Source of the DNA: Ypsolopha sequella
Lineage: Eukaryota > Arthropoda > Insecta > Lepidoptera > Ypsolophidae
Length of the DNA: 64,000 nt
Direction: 5' to 3'
Assembly (NCBI GenBank): GCA_934047225.1
Contig: OW203988.1
Coordinates: forward strand, 9,768,229-9,832,228
Shown here: positions 36,701 to 46,800 of the stretch, piece after piece
Numbering within the stretch: the first letter of the stretch is position 1
Layout of the letters: each line of letters begins with the position of its first letter
Translations under genes and position numbers: made by a program
The notes under the pieces: generated by a model
What the model was told of the DNA's origin: nothing
Databases searched by the model: none
What the model saw: only the letters and a program-made list of their open reading frames with translations

Positions 36701-39700
36701 GTCGGGCCGTACTGCACTATAATAGATTGCCGGGATGTGAAAACCAACAAAAACGCCGCTTGTGGACCCAAGGAGTGCAGCCAGGAACTAGGTAGAGTGC
36801 CAGATCTTTCTTACTTTTCTATTTCCTTTTCGGAATGTGAATGAATGTGGACGGCGCTTCACCCGTTTTTATAGTAGTTTTCCCGTACGCACACATAGGC
36901 ATTCTACCTCACCCCTTGGAGCACTATTTTATTATTTATTCATCCTATTTACAATTAATTCTTATCTCCAACTTATTCTAGATACTTAGGTCTACACATA
37001 CGTACTAAGATCATTACGCTACGTCTGGGAGCGGACTGGCGGCCGAAAATGTACTGCGCGGGTATTTATATTACCTCAACCCCCACCTCAGGAGTATAAA
37101 TATGCGCCCTCTCTCTATGGCCAACCGTCCTCAGTCTGCTTCCCACCCTTCCCACCGTCGTAACGCTTACAGACCATGCTGTTATGCCTATTTACAGACT
37201 ACTTAGGTATTTCCTAGCATACCTAGATCGATGTATTGTAGCCTATCTTATACCTAGGTCTTACTTTAAGACCTAGCTAGGTGTATCAATGAAACAATCA
37301 TAGAAAATCATCTTTATTCTGCAAGATCCTAATGCTATCTTGTAATTATTTACTTTATTCTATTTACTGAGCTATTTACTAAGTAATTTTAATGCTTATT
37401 TACTTATTCAGAGTCAGATAGCTGTTTTATCTACTTATTCATGCCTATGCTATGTTGCAGCTATCTGAGTAAATAAACACACGGGACTAATTTATTTATT
37501 TTCCTAAACGTAATTATATGCTATTTACATGAAAAGTCCGTGATATTTTCCTGAAAAACGCGAAAATCTGTGAAATGCGTCTGTTTGGTAACGCCGCGCG
37601 ACCCCATCCTAAATTCGCGTAGTTCACATATTTTCTGCTAGAGGCGCGCGTGTCTCGTCGTGTACACAAATGGAATGGAGCATAGAACATGCAACAGGTT
37701 AATATAAAATGTATAGGTACTGACTGTTTGTAAAAAGCTAATTTTATAGGCACTTGAACCTTACCAAAATAATTTCCACAATGTCTTTAAGAACATTGGA
37801 AGACAAGTATTCTTTTGATGTAATACAGAGGTGGCAGACTTCTAACGCCTCACACCACATGTTTGTCTTCATTTCTATCTTGAATGACTCTTCAACATAA
37901 CCTGGCATTTCTGAAGCTGTTTCCTAAAAAAAGAAAGGAGGTAGATATTTCATCAAATAGTTCCTTTACAACATGCAATATACAAGCATGTGTAGACCTC
38001 ACTTGTGTAAAAGCGTGTTCATAATTATTGAAATGAAATATATTTATTTATGTAATGTAGGTATAACAGATACACTTATTACACAGTGGCGTGCACAGAA
38101 CTTTTTGCTGGAAAAGCAAGCAATTGGTCAAGAATAACAATAAAAAAAATATGAAAAAATTTAAATATCACTATGAAACAAAAAGTTTGTATTGGAAATT
38201 TTCACTCTAGGGTAGACAATGGTACCGATTCGGGGAAGCACATCTTAACTTATTTGACAGGACTAAACTAAATTTAAGCGCTCTGTCCTTGTCTTTTCGA
38301 TAAAGAAAGAAAATGACGGGACGCTTAAAATAAGGTTAGTCCCGTCAAATAAGTTAAGACGTGTTATGTCGAATCGATACCATAGTCTACCCTGGCTTCA
38401 TACTTACAAATATTTTTTTTTCAAAGTGATATTTAAATATTTTCATATTTCTTTTATTGTTATTCTTGACCAATTGCTTGCTTTTCCAGCAAAAAGTTCT
38501 GTGCATGCCACTGTAATATTACAGGTCAGTTTTTATGTAATATAAGTAATTAAATAGGGTAATCTATGTGTATAGGTAATAGTTTTATGGCATAAATAAT
38601 AATATGGGGAAATATGCAGGGAAATAATAAAGGTTGGGTTTAATTAAATTTAATTAAAAAAAAATACACTTAAATAAAATAAAAATATAGGAATATGGAA
38701 TAATACTATAAATATATGAAATACATATAATAAATATATGCCTAACTCCGCCCATTCGATTAGTCTCGCTTAGAAGAAGGGCAAGATCATGTCTTTTTTT
38801 CATAATATTAGTTACAACTAAAAAGTAAGTGTATAATTTAATTGAATAAAGAGATAAAAATACAAATACAAATTGCAGAAGGTTTTACGGCAGCAGCATG
38901 TTACAAGTGAGTTGATACTTGTGTTATCAGCAATTTGCATCACTTTTCACACATTGTTATGAAGTACTTGTCCTTTGTGGAAAAGTACAAGTGTTTTCTT
39001 CTTTATCAATGTACTACAAGAAACTTCCTCAGGATTGTTACTACAAAAGTTAATACGTGCGATTGTCTGCACTTGGTGAAACATCATCATGGTTGAATAA
39101 TACTATTATACTGTTTCACAAAAGGCATGAACAGTATTTGCATAACATTTTACATAAGTACCTACCTACTAAATCCCAGAGCAGCCATACTCATTCTTTT
39201 TTTCCCTGGGCCAGATAGTCGCATTTATTTAATTTAAAAATTAATGTTACGTTTGACACTGACGCAAACTTTTGATAAATCTGGCACGTAATTAATGGAT
39301 GCTACTCTCAAAACGTCGTCCAGGTGAGAATCAGTAAGTCGAAATCTATGAAAATTTTTCATTTGTATTATCGTTTCGCATAATGGCAGAAGTCAGTAAG
39401 TCGAAATCTATGAACTATTTTCATTTGTATTATCGTGTCGCATAATATTATATATTTTAATTATCAGACTTTCTCGACAAATCAAACAAGTTACTGAACT
39501 GTGTTTGTTAGGTATAACAAACTATTACTCCCAATTGTCTTGAAATAATCTTTTTTCATCGGATATTTTACGTTTTGATTTTAAGACATACCAGCCATTG
39601 TAATTGCTATGAATTCTTGGCACTAGCAAGCGCTGTCATCTGTGCTCACGTCGCACATGTGGCAACAACACGCGTGCCCGCCATGATTAAGAGTATGTAA

Positions 39701-40721
39701 ATAGTGTTCTGTGTATGCCCTATATATTAAGGCGCTACGGAAAATAAATCAACACTTTTATAACTTCTACATCTACTTCGGTTAATAATGTATAATTTTG
39801 ATGAAATAGTATATTATTTTTGGAATCTTTTTCTAGGGATCTGTTAAAACAGAAACACGATTGGAGAATTTCGGCTCGATAGAAATATTTATTGAAATGA
39901 GGTCTTTTTCGACACTAATTCTCCTGGTTTGACAATTTAGAATGACATATGGACTGCAATTATATTTTATTAGATGGGTTTGAACAGTATCTAGGACCTG
40001 GTTAAACGAAATTTTGATAGCATTTTTAGTACATTTTATATTAATAAAAACCGATCTTTTGCTACTTTTCACTGAGGGTTTTTTCGCATATCGAGTAACA
40101 GGGACGCTAAAACTTTTACATATCGCCTTAATCTAAATATACTGTACTAGCCTTCAGGCCGCATAGAAAAGGCTAGCGGGCCACACGTTGAGTATGGCTG
40201 CCCTAGAGAACGCTGATACGGCGAAACTAGTTGAGAATTTATTTAAATTTTACAACAGTATGAGTTATATTCATCCATAAATGAATGAATGAATTTAAAT
40301 GAAACAAAAAAAAAACAGATTTTCTCTTCTAAACACTTTACAATGATGGTTTCACTTTTCTGGACCCAGACAAAGTCCATTTGCCTAAAAAATTTTGCAG
40401 CTCATTTCTTAAGAGGGGAAATGAACTTACTTCAAGGTTAGCATTGTGATGTTTACATGAATTTCTGGTTAAACATTCGGGAGTATAAACCAATTGGAAC
40501 CTCGATCGATGGTCAAAATATGCTCGGTACGAAACTTGCTCACAAGCCGTTATGAAGTTTTTTCTCTTCATGGCGTGGATTTTTTTTTCCTGTGATTCTT
40601 TCTCCGTCTCTAGGCCATGACTTTTTAGGCGTTTGGAAGACGATTCTTCAGATTCATGCGATCGCTTTTGTTTATTACCGGTATCCAGTTTGGGTTTCTT
40701 CTTTCTTGGACTTCCACCCAT
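33120..40721 (-). CDS. Uncharacterised six-exon gene, 622-residue protein
   Basis: Six exons join in frame with GT-AG borders: 40721-40431, 37923-37765, 36505-36054, 35932-35752, 34263-34143 and 33784-33120, giving 622 residues. Junction phases (0, 0, 2, 0, 1) agree at every border, which strongly supports the model. The N-terminal ~55 residues are Lys/Arg/Ser/Glu-rich (GGSPRKKKPK, then SSSKRLK), resembling a nuclear or nucleolar localisation signal. The rest looks mostly alpha-helical, with Cys and Trp scattered in the middle (for example WCEALEVCHLC and RSNRPLMAYILW) and a Lys-rich helical C-terminus. There is no signal peptide, membrane span or zinc-finger pattern. I do not recognise the family; a nuclear scaffold or ribosome-biogenesis role is only a guess. 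Introns 1, 2, 4 and 5 hold repeats. The gene converges on mRpL47, with 475 bp between the stop codons. Confidence 0.82.
33872..34060. mobile_element. 189-bp near-perfect palindrome in intron 5 of the 622-residue gene
   Basis: Arms run from TAGTTTTGGTTGATTAAAAA inward to GATATATTTCGGGCCCCACT and back out. The loop is about 30 nt. It lies between exons 5 and 6. Confidence 0.78.
34143..34263 (-). CDS. Exon 5 of the 622-residue gene
   Basis: 121 nt: 40 codons plus one base. The acceptor is TTTTTTACAG and the donor GTAG|GTAAAT. It encodes TWLNTIIQTFYTCETN through EFYKLFV. The leftover G joins AG of exon 6 to give Glu. Confidence 0.78.
34386..35498 (+). mobile_element. 5'-truncated non-LTR retrotransposon (jockey-like)
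   Basis: The reading frame enters at the reverse transcriptase catalytic motif (FIYADDIAI, about 34404-34430). It continues through the thumb (KYLGITLDRALTFGQHI) and the C-terminal Cys/His segment (RRSWCLLNRLRCGHGRTG; CDCGAEVQNVDHII). One frameshift near 35350-35370 precedes the final LFILTEDAAEWL. It ends in AATAAATAAA. The 12-bp AAGTCCATTCTA occurs immediately before (34374-34385) and after (35499-35510), so this is one target-primed insertion truncated at its 5' end. It sits antisense in intron 4 of the 622-residue gene. The protein is incomplete and the copy is dead. Confidence 0.88.
35752..35932 (-). CDS. Exon 4 of the 622-residue gene
   Basis: 181 nt: the last base of the split Arg codon plus 60 codons. 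The acceptor is TGTTTCCAG and the donor AGT|GTAAGT. It encodes HTSNQGRHIMRSNRPLMAY followed by a hydrophobic helical stretch and GYPKKYVKIMS. Just past the donor is a 19-bp direct duplication (35660-35711). Confidence 0.82.
36054..36505 (-). CDS. Exon 3 of the 622-residue gene
   Basis: 452 nt: 150 codons plus two bases of an Arg codon completed by exon 4. The acceptor is TTCTTTCAG and the donor AG|GTATGG. The segment begins NAHEDPYAGYTIKSLIDDCQ and ends DLAIWHSR. It has six Cys residues but no regular metal-binding spacing. Confidence 0.82.
36506..37764. other. Intron 2 of the 622-residue gene
   Basis: Holds a GC-richer insertion-like block (36590-37160) with an 81-codon plus frame and GATAGCTCAGTGGGTCGGGC, which resembles a tRNA A box. 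No element boundaries could be fixed. Confidence 0.5.
37765..37923 (-). CDS. Exon 2 of the 622-residue gene
   Basis: 53 codons, phase 0 at both ends, with acceptor TTTTTAG and donor TTG|GTAAGG. It encodes a helical segment containing NMWCEALEVCHLCITSKEY. It is too short to be found by open-frame length and is supported by splice signals and phase. Confidence 0.75.
38094..38513. mobile_element. Foldback family E, copy with an insertion at its centre
   Basis: Same arms as 15805-16041 (CAGTGGCGTGCACAGAACTT). The central AGGGTAG...CTACCCT is split by another palindromic element (38219-38393). It lies in intron 1 of the 622-residue gene. Confidence 0.72.
38219..38393. mobile_element. MITE family F nested in a family E foldback
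   Basis: About 175 bp with ends ATGGTACCGATTCGG ... CGAATCGATACCAT and inner arms AACTTATTTGACAGGACTAA and complement. Related to 62991-63139 and the fragment at 26645-26760. Confidence 0.72.
39177..40198. mobile_element. Older inverted-ended unit carrying a family B MITE
   Basis: AGAGCAGCCATACTCA at the left and the complement-type TGAGTATGGCTGCCCT at the right (40182-40197). Inside are a ~65-bp direct duplication (39328-39450; TCAGTAAGTCGAAATCTATG twice) and MITE 39727-40132. All within intron 1 of the 622-residue gene. Confidence 0.5.
39727..40132. mobile_element. MITE family B, copy 2
   Basis: About 406 bp, starting TTAAGGCGCTACGG and ending TATCGCCTTAA, near-identical to copy 1. It lies inside an older inverted-ended unit (39177-40198) in intron 1 of the 622-residue gene. 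Confidence 0.75.
40431..40721 (-). CDS. Exon 1 of the 622-residue gene
   Basis: 97 codons starting at ATG 40721-40719 and ending at GAA|GTAAGT in phase 0. It encodes the basic, Ser/Glu-rich tail and the segment FQLVYTPECLTRNSCKHH. This start was chosen because it is the first ATG and precedes the basic tail. Confidence 0.8.
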
Positions 40722-40929
40722 TGTTGGTACCTGCGTTTTTTTTTACTATTAATGTTCGTTAGATCGTTTAATTTAATCAATATAAGTCCCACCCAAAACG
40801 AATGATATACTCACGTGCCTTAGAAATTCTCAAGATTTTAAAAGATTTTGCAACGCAAAAGTGTTTGTTTTGATCACAAATTATAGAGGGATACTACGTA
40901 TGTTTTGATTGACTTGTGTTGTGTTACAG

Positions 40930-41441
40930 CGCGTTCCGCATGACGATAGTAGTGCCAACACTACCATCAAACTTCTCTTCTCACGCCTATAAAGTCATTC
41001 CGAATGGACATTGGCGTTCATCAATGCTTAAACTTATGATCCATTCGGAACGCTTTTCAACGCGACATGGACGTTGACACTTCAAAGTGACAGAATTTGT
41101 AGGAATTCGTTTTAAGTTACGTGAATACAAAGGGTATACTATTTTACTAAGTCCAAGAAGTGATTTCCTTTAACTTCAATCTTTGAATCATGGTTTAGTT
41201 ATAAACTCTTATGCTCCGAATAAATTATTTTTAAGACTGCCACCAGCCGGCTATCACTTTTCATAGATCGCCCACAGTGCAAACCCTCTAAAGCATGAAC
41301 GATGATAGCACAACATGGCTACGTTTATGATGTCATCTATGACGTCATAGCGATGATTGTAGGGCTATCGCTATCGCGCTAACACTGACTCGGAATGACC
41401 GTTGACGTGATAAAATCGATTATGTCGTCATTCGGAACGCG
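40930..41441. mobile_element. 512-bp element with CGCGTTCCG ends
   Basis: Ends CGCGTTCCGCATGACGA and the complement of CGCGTTCCGAATGACGA. The core motif CATTCCGAATGG / CCATTCGGAACG recurs inside. It starts 209 bp upstream of the ATG of the 622-residue gene, so it may overlap that gene's promoter. Confidence 0.6.
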
Positions 41442-42254
41442 GTATTAGTGTACCTACCATAGACAAAGAAAACTTTTTTTTTCTTTAACTAGACCTCAGA
41501 CCAATAACTAGACTGATAATTCTAAATGTTGTTAAGTTTCCCACTAGTTCAAAACCTAAAGTATGCATGTGTTAGCACTGCGAGGTTATCTTCCGTATGG
41601 ATTTTTAAATCGATGTATGTATCTATTTTATTATAGTTTTTCATACTCGTTGCTAGAACCACAATTTCCACCACAGTGGCATAATTCGGTGCATTTTAAT
41701 ATTTTTTTTTACAGTTGCATCTAGCACCACACCGTGATTTGCACTTCCACCGAATTAGTTCTAGACATAGATAATACACCCAGGCAAATTGAAAACTATT
41801 TACCTGCCACATATCAATCCCCAATCAACTTGAGATTCCCCGCAATTTGGGGAATTCCTCAAAAATTGGCAACGCTGGTCATAATCATAATGCTGCCTCA
41901 TAAAAATAAAAACAACAAAACTAACACAACGACATCTAGGTAGCTAAAAGTGTAACTAGCGTCCAAGTTCATGTTCCCTGTGTCTTAGATGGCAGAAGTT
42001 GTCGTACATTTTTTATTTTCTAATGCTAACAGGTAACATTCACCCCCCTGGTTCTAGACAAGCGGTAGCAGCTACGGGTGCCGTGGTCCACGTTGGTATC
42101 CAGTCGTTATTGAAGTCTGTTTCCCATCCCCAATCCACTGGACTGGAAAGATTTTAAACTGGCACCATGGATTGGCCCCATACGTGCACACCCTAGTAGA
42201 CAGCTCTTAGGAGATGCTGTCGAAAACTGGCTTCCGTTGGTGGAATATTCTCTA

Positions 42255-42430
42255 GCTCTCACGGAGCGAAAACAGACGCACACATGCATAGACGCGTACG
42301 TATGATGATCTCGGCAGAATTTCATATGGCATTTGACCGACTTCGACCGAGATCGTCGTACGTACGCGTGTGTTCATGTCAACATTATACTTATCTATGG
42401 TTCATGTGTTCGTCTGTTTTCGCTCCGTCG
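42255..42430. repeat. Imperfect ~170-bp hairpin
   Basis: CGGAGCGAAAACAGACG (about 42260) and CGTCTGTTTTCGCTCCG (about 42411) bracket inner arms GACGCGTACGTATGATGATC and complement. Probably a small MITE. Confidence 0.55.
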
Positions 42431-42659
42431 TCGAGTCGGCCTTCTGATAGTATCTATTTTGTGACGAGACCGCAGAGGCGGTCACATTCAAATACTTATT
42501 ACTGGAATATTTTATTTCACATTTTCTTTTTTGGGTTCCGTACACTCAAGTGATGCCAAACTGGATTCTTTTACTGCCTGTTTTCGCTAGTTACGCGGAG
42601 TAAACCTTCTGTAAGTGGTTATTTTGTGGTCTCGTAGTTCGAGTAGGCCGCGTTCATAA

Positions 42660-43035
42660 ATTCCCATAGCTTAATTTCTAAAAAAAATGTTTTTAAAAAA
42701 TAATTCAGAAATTTTACGTCATTTTAGGACATAGTTTTCATTATTTTGTTAAATAAATTAACCATTATTTTTTATGATTTTTTAAATAATTGTCCGTTAT
42801 GACGTCTTTTGAGAATATTGGACAGTATAATACTGATTGTGCTTATAAAAAAAGTGGTCCGTCTCTGTCTGTCTACTAATCTGTCATTCAGCTGTCAAAT
42901 CAGTCGGAAGCAAATTATTATAAATTTATCTTTATAGCAAAGGACACACTTCTAAACAGCCATTTCTCAAGTGACGTCACATAAAGGCAAAAGGAAGTTG
43001 CAGCTTTTTCATAAAAATATTCATCATCATTCTGA
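42660..43035 (+). repeat. Interspersed repeat family J, copy 2
   Basis: Same order of motifs as 10475-10990 (TTACGTCATTTTAGGACATA; GCAAAGGACACACTTCT), shorter at the 3' end. Confidence 0.7.
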
Positions 43036-43562
43036 AAAAGATCTGAAAAAGTTTACATCCATGCCCCAAACTTCCTGTATAAGAATACCGATTATGGTAC
43101 ATTGATCATGCATTGTCCCAGGAAAAGGCAAGGAGGTTGAAACAAGGGTCACGCGCTCACCACAAAGATAAATAAAATAAAAAATTTGAACCGTTTCGAT
43201 TAAAATAAATAAAATTAACAAATAGAACAGTTCATCAGTATTTTTAAAATTACATTTTACAGACCTTTAATTTTGAGCTTAATCTTGCTAAGTTTGTTGC
43301 CCTTCTTAGCAAAACAAATCGAATGGGCGTGTTAGGCATATATTTATCTTATTATTTCTTATTTATATCTTATTATTTATCTTAAGCTTATTTATCTATC
43401 AGCTTTCTTGTATTTATTGCGTTATGTAATTATAATATTTTTTATTCCTAAATTTTTTACTTATGTTAATGTATAATTTTATTTTATTATATTTATTTCT
43501 TCATCCTATCCTATTATTTTTTCAAGATTAATATTGACTTGTAAAATGTGTATTATAATACA

Positions 43563-43620
43563 TTTTTAAATAGGTACACAAATGTGTATTATAATACACA
43601 TTTGTGTACCTATTTAAAAA
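43563..43620. repeat. Perfect 58-bp palindrome upstream of the cuticular promoter
   Basis: The two 29-nt halves are exact complements (TTTTTAAATAGGTACACAAA and onward). It is centred about 220 bp before the predicted transcription start. The submotif TGTGTATTATAATACA also occurs once just upstream. Confidence 0.85.
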
Positions 43621-43780
43621 ATAAAGCACTTATTTGAATTTGCAATCTAAAACAAACCTACGCAACACGACACTGCGCTTGACCCGCCGAATAATGGAAA
43701 ATGTAGATATTGATTCAAACCGTGCCGCAACACAGGAGACAAATTTCTCGATTGCACTTATTATTTCATCTACCTGAAGG

Positions 43781-43815
43781 TATAAAACCACAAGGTTTCC
43801 GCAAATATCACCAGT
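43781..43815 (+). promoter_or_regulatory. TATA box and initiator of the cuticular protein gene
   Basis: TATAAAA at 43781-43787 is followed 30 bp later by CCAGT at 43811-43815, close to the arthropod initiator TCAGT. That spacing is the usual distance from TATA box to start. Transcription starting at about 43812 would give a 60-nt leader before the ATG at 43872. Insect cuticular protein genes commonly have TATA promoters. Confidence 0.6.
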
Positions 43816-46800
43816 TCCAGAGGGTGTTTACTCGAGTTTACGTGCCAAATAAACAAAACAACATAATTACGATGACGTTCATTTATAAGGTAAACTAATT
43901 TATTATTTAATCATATTTTTGATTAAAATATTTCGTTTCTGCAGATAGGTAGTTGATTACTTCAGCTTTGCATCAATATTCTTTAACTTTCTAAAAAATC
44001 AAAGCTATTTTTCTATTATTTCTATTATTTTTCTAATTTATTACGAGTATTAGCTATATTTCTCATCCGCAACTGATATTTTAAAAGGAAACTATCTTCA
44101 CTATTTAGATATACAAAGCTTTTAAAAGTATTCTCTATTTTGTCATATCCGAGTAATTTTTAGAATAACGTCCAATATTTCTCTACTTATTTTATTACGT
44201 AATATTATGTATAAGTATTTTGATATTTTATTTACATAAATATGTTTTTATTTTACTTTGTTTATTTAGTATAAATCCCCTATTCCCTGTATTCTAATTC
44301 TTATAATTATATATTCTTGGTATACTCTAAATAAATTATCCTCAACACCCAAGGTTAACTGGAAGATAATGCTAATTAGCATTAGGTTCCCCTCTGTACT
44401 GATTTATTTGAACGTGCAATAAATATTTTTTTTATTATTTTCATTACTTATTTCGTTTTAAACTTTCTTTTGAGAGTTCTTTTAGACCGATTTTGAAAGG
44501 GCACCGAGGGCAGTCTTACTTAAGGGCCTTACTATTGCCAAATGGGTACTTTCTAAAGCCTACTCCTCGTTTATGGCCAAACCAAAAATAATGAAAAAAT
44601 GTATTATGAATAATCAACTCTTAGACAACATATGCAACATTTTTCTTTTTCATACCACCAAAACTTCTAAATGATTTTTTTTTTACTGAATGGTGTTTTT
44701 TGACCTCAAATTCCCTACTGCTCCTGAGTGGCTTGGCCGATTGAATTCATCTATGCTTTGATAAATAGATAAACTTTATAGCTATAAACATAACATAAGA
44801 TTATTCAATCGAGTAATCACGTCCAAGTGAAAAGTATAATTTTCTCCTATTTTGCCCTATCTAGGACGCAACGAGCATCGTAACAGCCACTATGCATTGC
44901 GCGCTGATGTGAACGTTATTTCAATGTCCTTTCAGTCGATATTTGTAGTGACAAATATCGAGCTGCTAATTTGGCGATGGTAATCGCCTTAAATCAAATC
45001 TCAAACCATAGATATCCTAATATTGTTGTTCTAATTCATATCAGTGTATCAGTGAGGAGCCCTCCTGTTCCACATAACTTTTTTGACGTTTTGTTACGCG
45101 CTTTTAATACATCACACACGTGCCATGAAAAGGACGGAACATAAAAAGAAAATGAAAGCGCTGTTGTAATTTTGTTAATCCTTTAAGAGTTAGTGAACCG
45201 TAGGAGATTTAGATAAAAATACTGGCCAAAGTAGCATGGTATTTTTAAAGCCATGAAAAGCTGTGCCTCGATTCGCCATGCAAACTCAACTTCCCACGGA
45301 TGATACTTGGCTTTATCAAACTTCAAAACTACTATTTTTCAATAAGTACCCAAAGTCTTCAGATGCTTTCCGAGGCACGCTGACAAATTGTGCTCATACG
45401 GAACTCGATCACAAGGCCACATAGGCAGTTGAATGCAAATATGATAACTGCTTAAAAATAAACTTAAAATGCAACGTTATTGATAATTTTTCGGGTTCTG
45501 CACGTAAGTTTGTCTGTATATGTACCCACTTAAACAACACAGCGTAATTTGTCTAGCCGTTTTTGTGTTATAGCAGACACGGGCGTGCAAGGGTTTCTTT
45601 TTTGAGACAAAACTTTTATGCTTTCTTCGTTGTCATTCATAGTATTTTCAATGCCATCTCCATTGAGTAACCAGTTAGTCACGGTTTTAGAACCGTGAAG
45701 GCCGTTGCGGTTTTATTTACTTCTGATTGTAATAACAAAGATCAACCTTGTTCGGTAGGCCTGACCGCGTTACGGTGACACTTTCTCGTCAGTCGGTTGA
45801 CCAATTTGGAAACGAAATACCCCATTTTTTTCTAGCTTCTACTCTATCAATATCTTAAAATAAAATGAACCTTCCTTCCTTCCTTCAATTCCATTGACTG
45901 TGCCGTCTTTCCGAAAAGATTTTAGAATACTTCTCAAGGATGTTTTTTGGTCTTGTTTCGTGGTAAGTAGGCAATTTAGTGTCAGTTGCCATCTAGGTCT
46001 TCGTTCCTAACAGCCCTACCAACAGCTTTACGTGCTTCCCAAGTGACCAAGATGTACATGCAATCAACGGTCATGCATCCAAAAGTACTATCCATGCCAA
46101 ACGTATCGATTGGTCGCACACTGATACTTTCCTAAAAATAACAAAAATGACGTCGTCAGGATATGAACCGGTGTCAGATTTATGCCGAGAATGGACAGTG
46201 AAATGCAAATCACAGTCAACACTCTCATAGACCTACGTTTCACCGCCGATTTTTATGTCCCAGCGAGGTGTGTGTTGAACTGCAGTGCCGTACTTTGGAC
46301 ACAAACATGGGATACGATACGTAAAAGTTTTAGCGTCCCTGTTACTCCATATGCGAAAAAACCTTCAGTGCGAGTGGGACGGATTCGTGGAAAAGTAGCA
46401 AAAAGTCGGATTTTTATTAATATAAAATGTACTAAGCTATTTTGTCAAAAATATTTTCAAGGAGACTTTACAAATACACAATATCTACATTTTGAATTCA
46501 ATTTCACAATTAAATTAGTTAGGATTTCAGAATTACAGGAAAAAATAAAACAATTTAGAGGTCTTTTCGGAATTAAATTCTATCGAGAAAATTTCATCCA
46601 ATCTCGTTTTCCTTCAGTGAGAATCATAATCAATAAATTACTTAAAAAAACTTAATTACTTAATAAATTGCTTCATTATTAAAAATACTCAATAAACATT
46701 TACCCAAAAATGAAATACGTAGATGACGTTATAGTGAAATGGATTCGAAAAATCCCCATTTTTGTTTTGGTATCGCCTTAACGTGCCTTCCAACACAGCA

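Noticed and set aside
36590..36844. Possible tRNA gene or SINE with GCTCAGTGGG
   Set aside because: Only an A-box-like motif is present; no B box at the right distance and no cloverleaf.
46182..46655. 157-codon open frame as a possible gene
   Set aside because: It lies mostly within a family B MITE seen at three other places and inside a cuticular protein intron.
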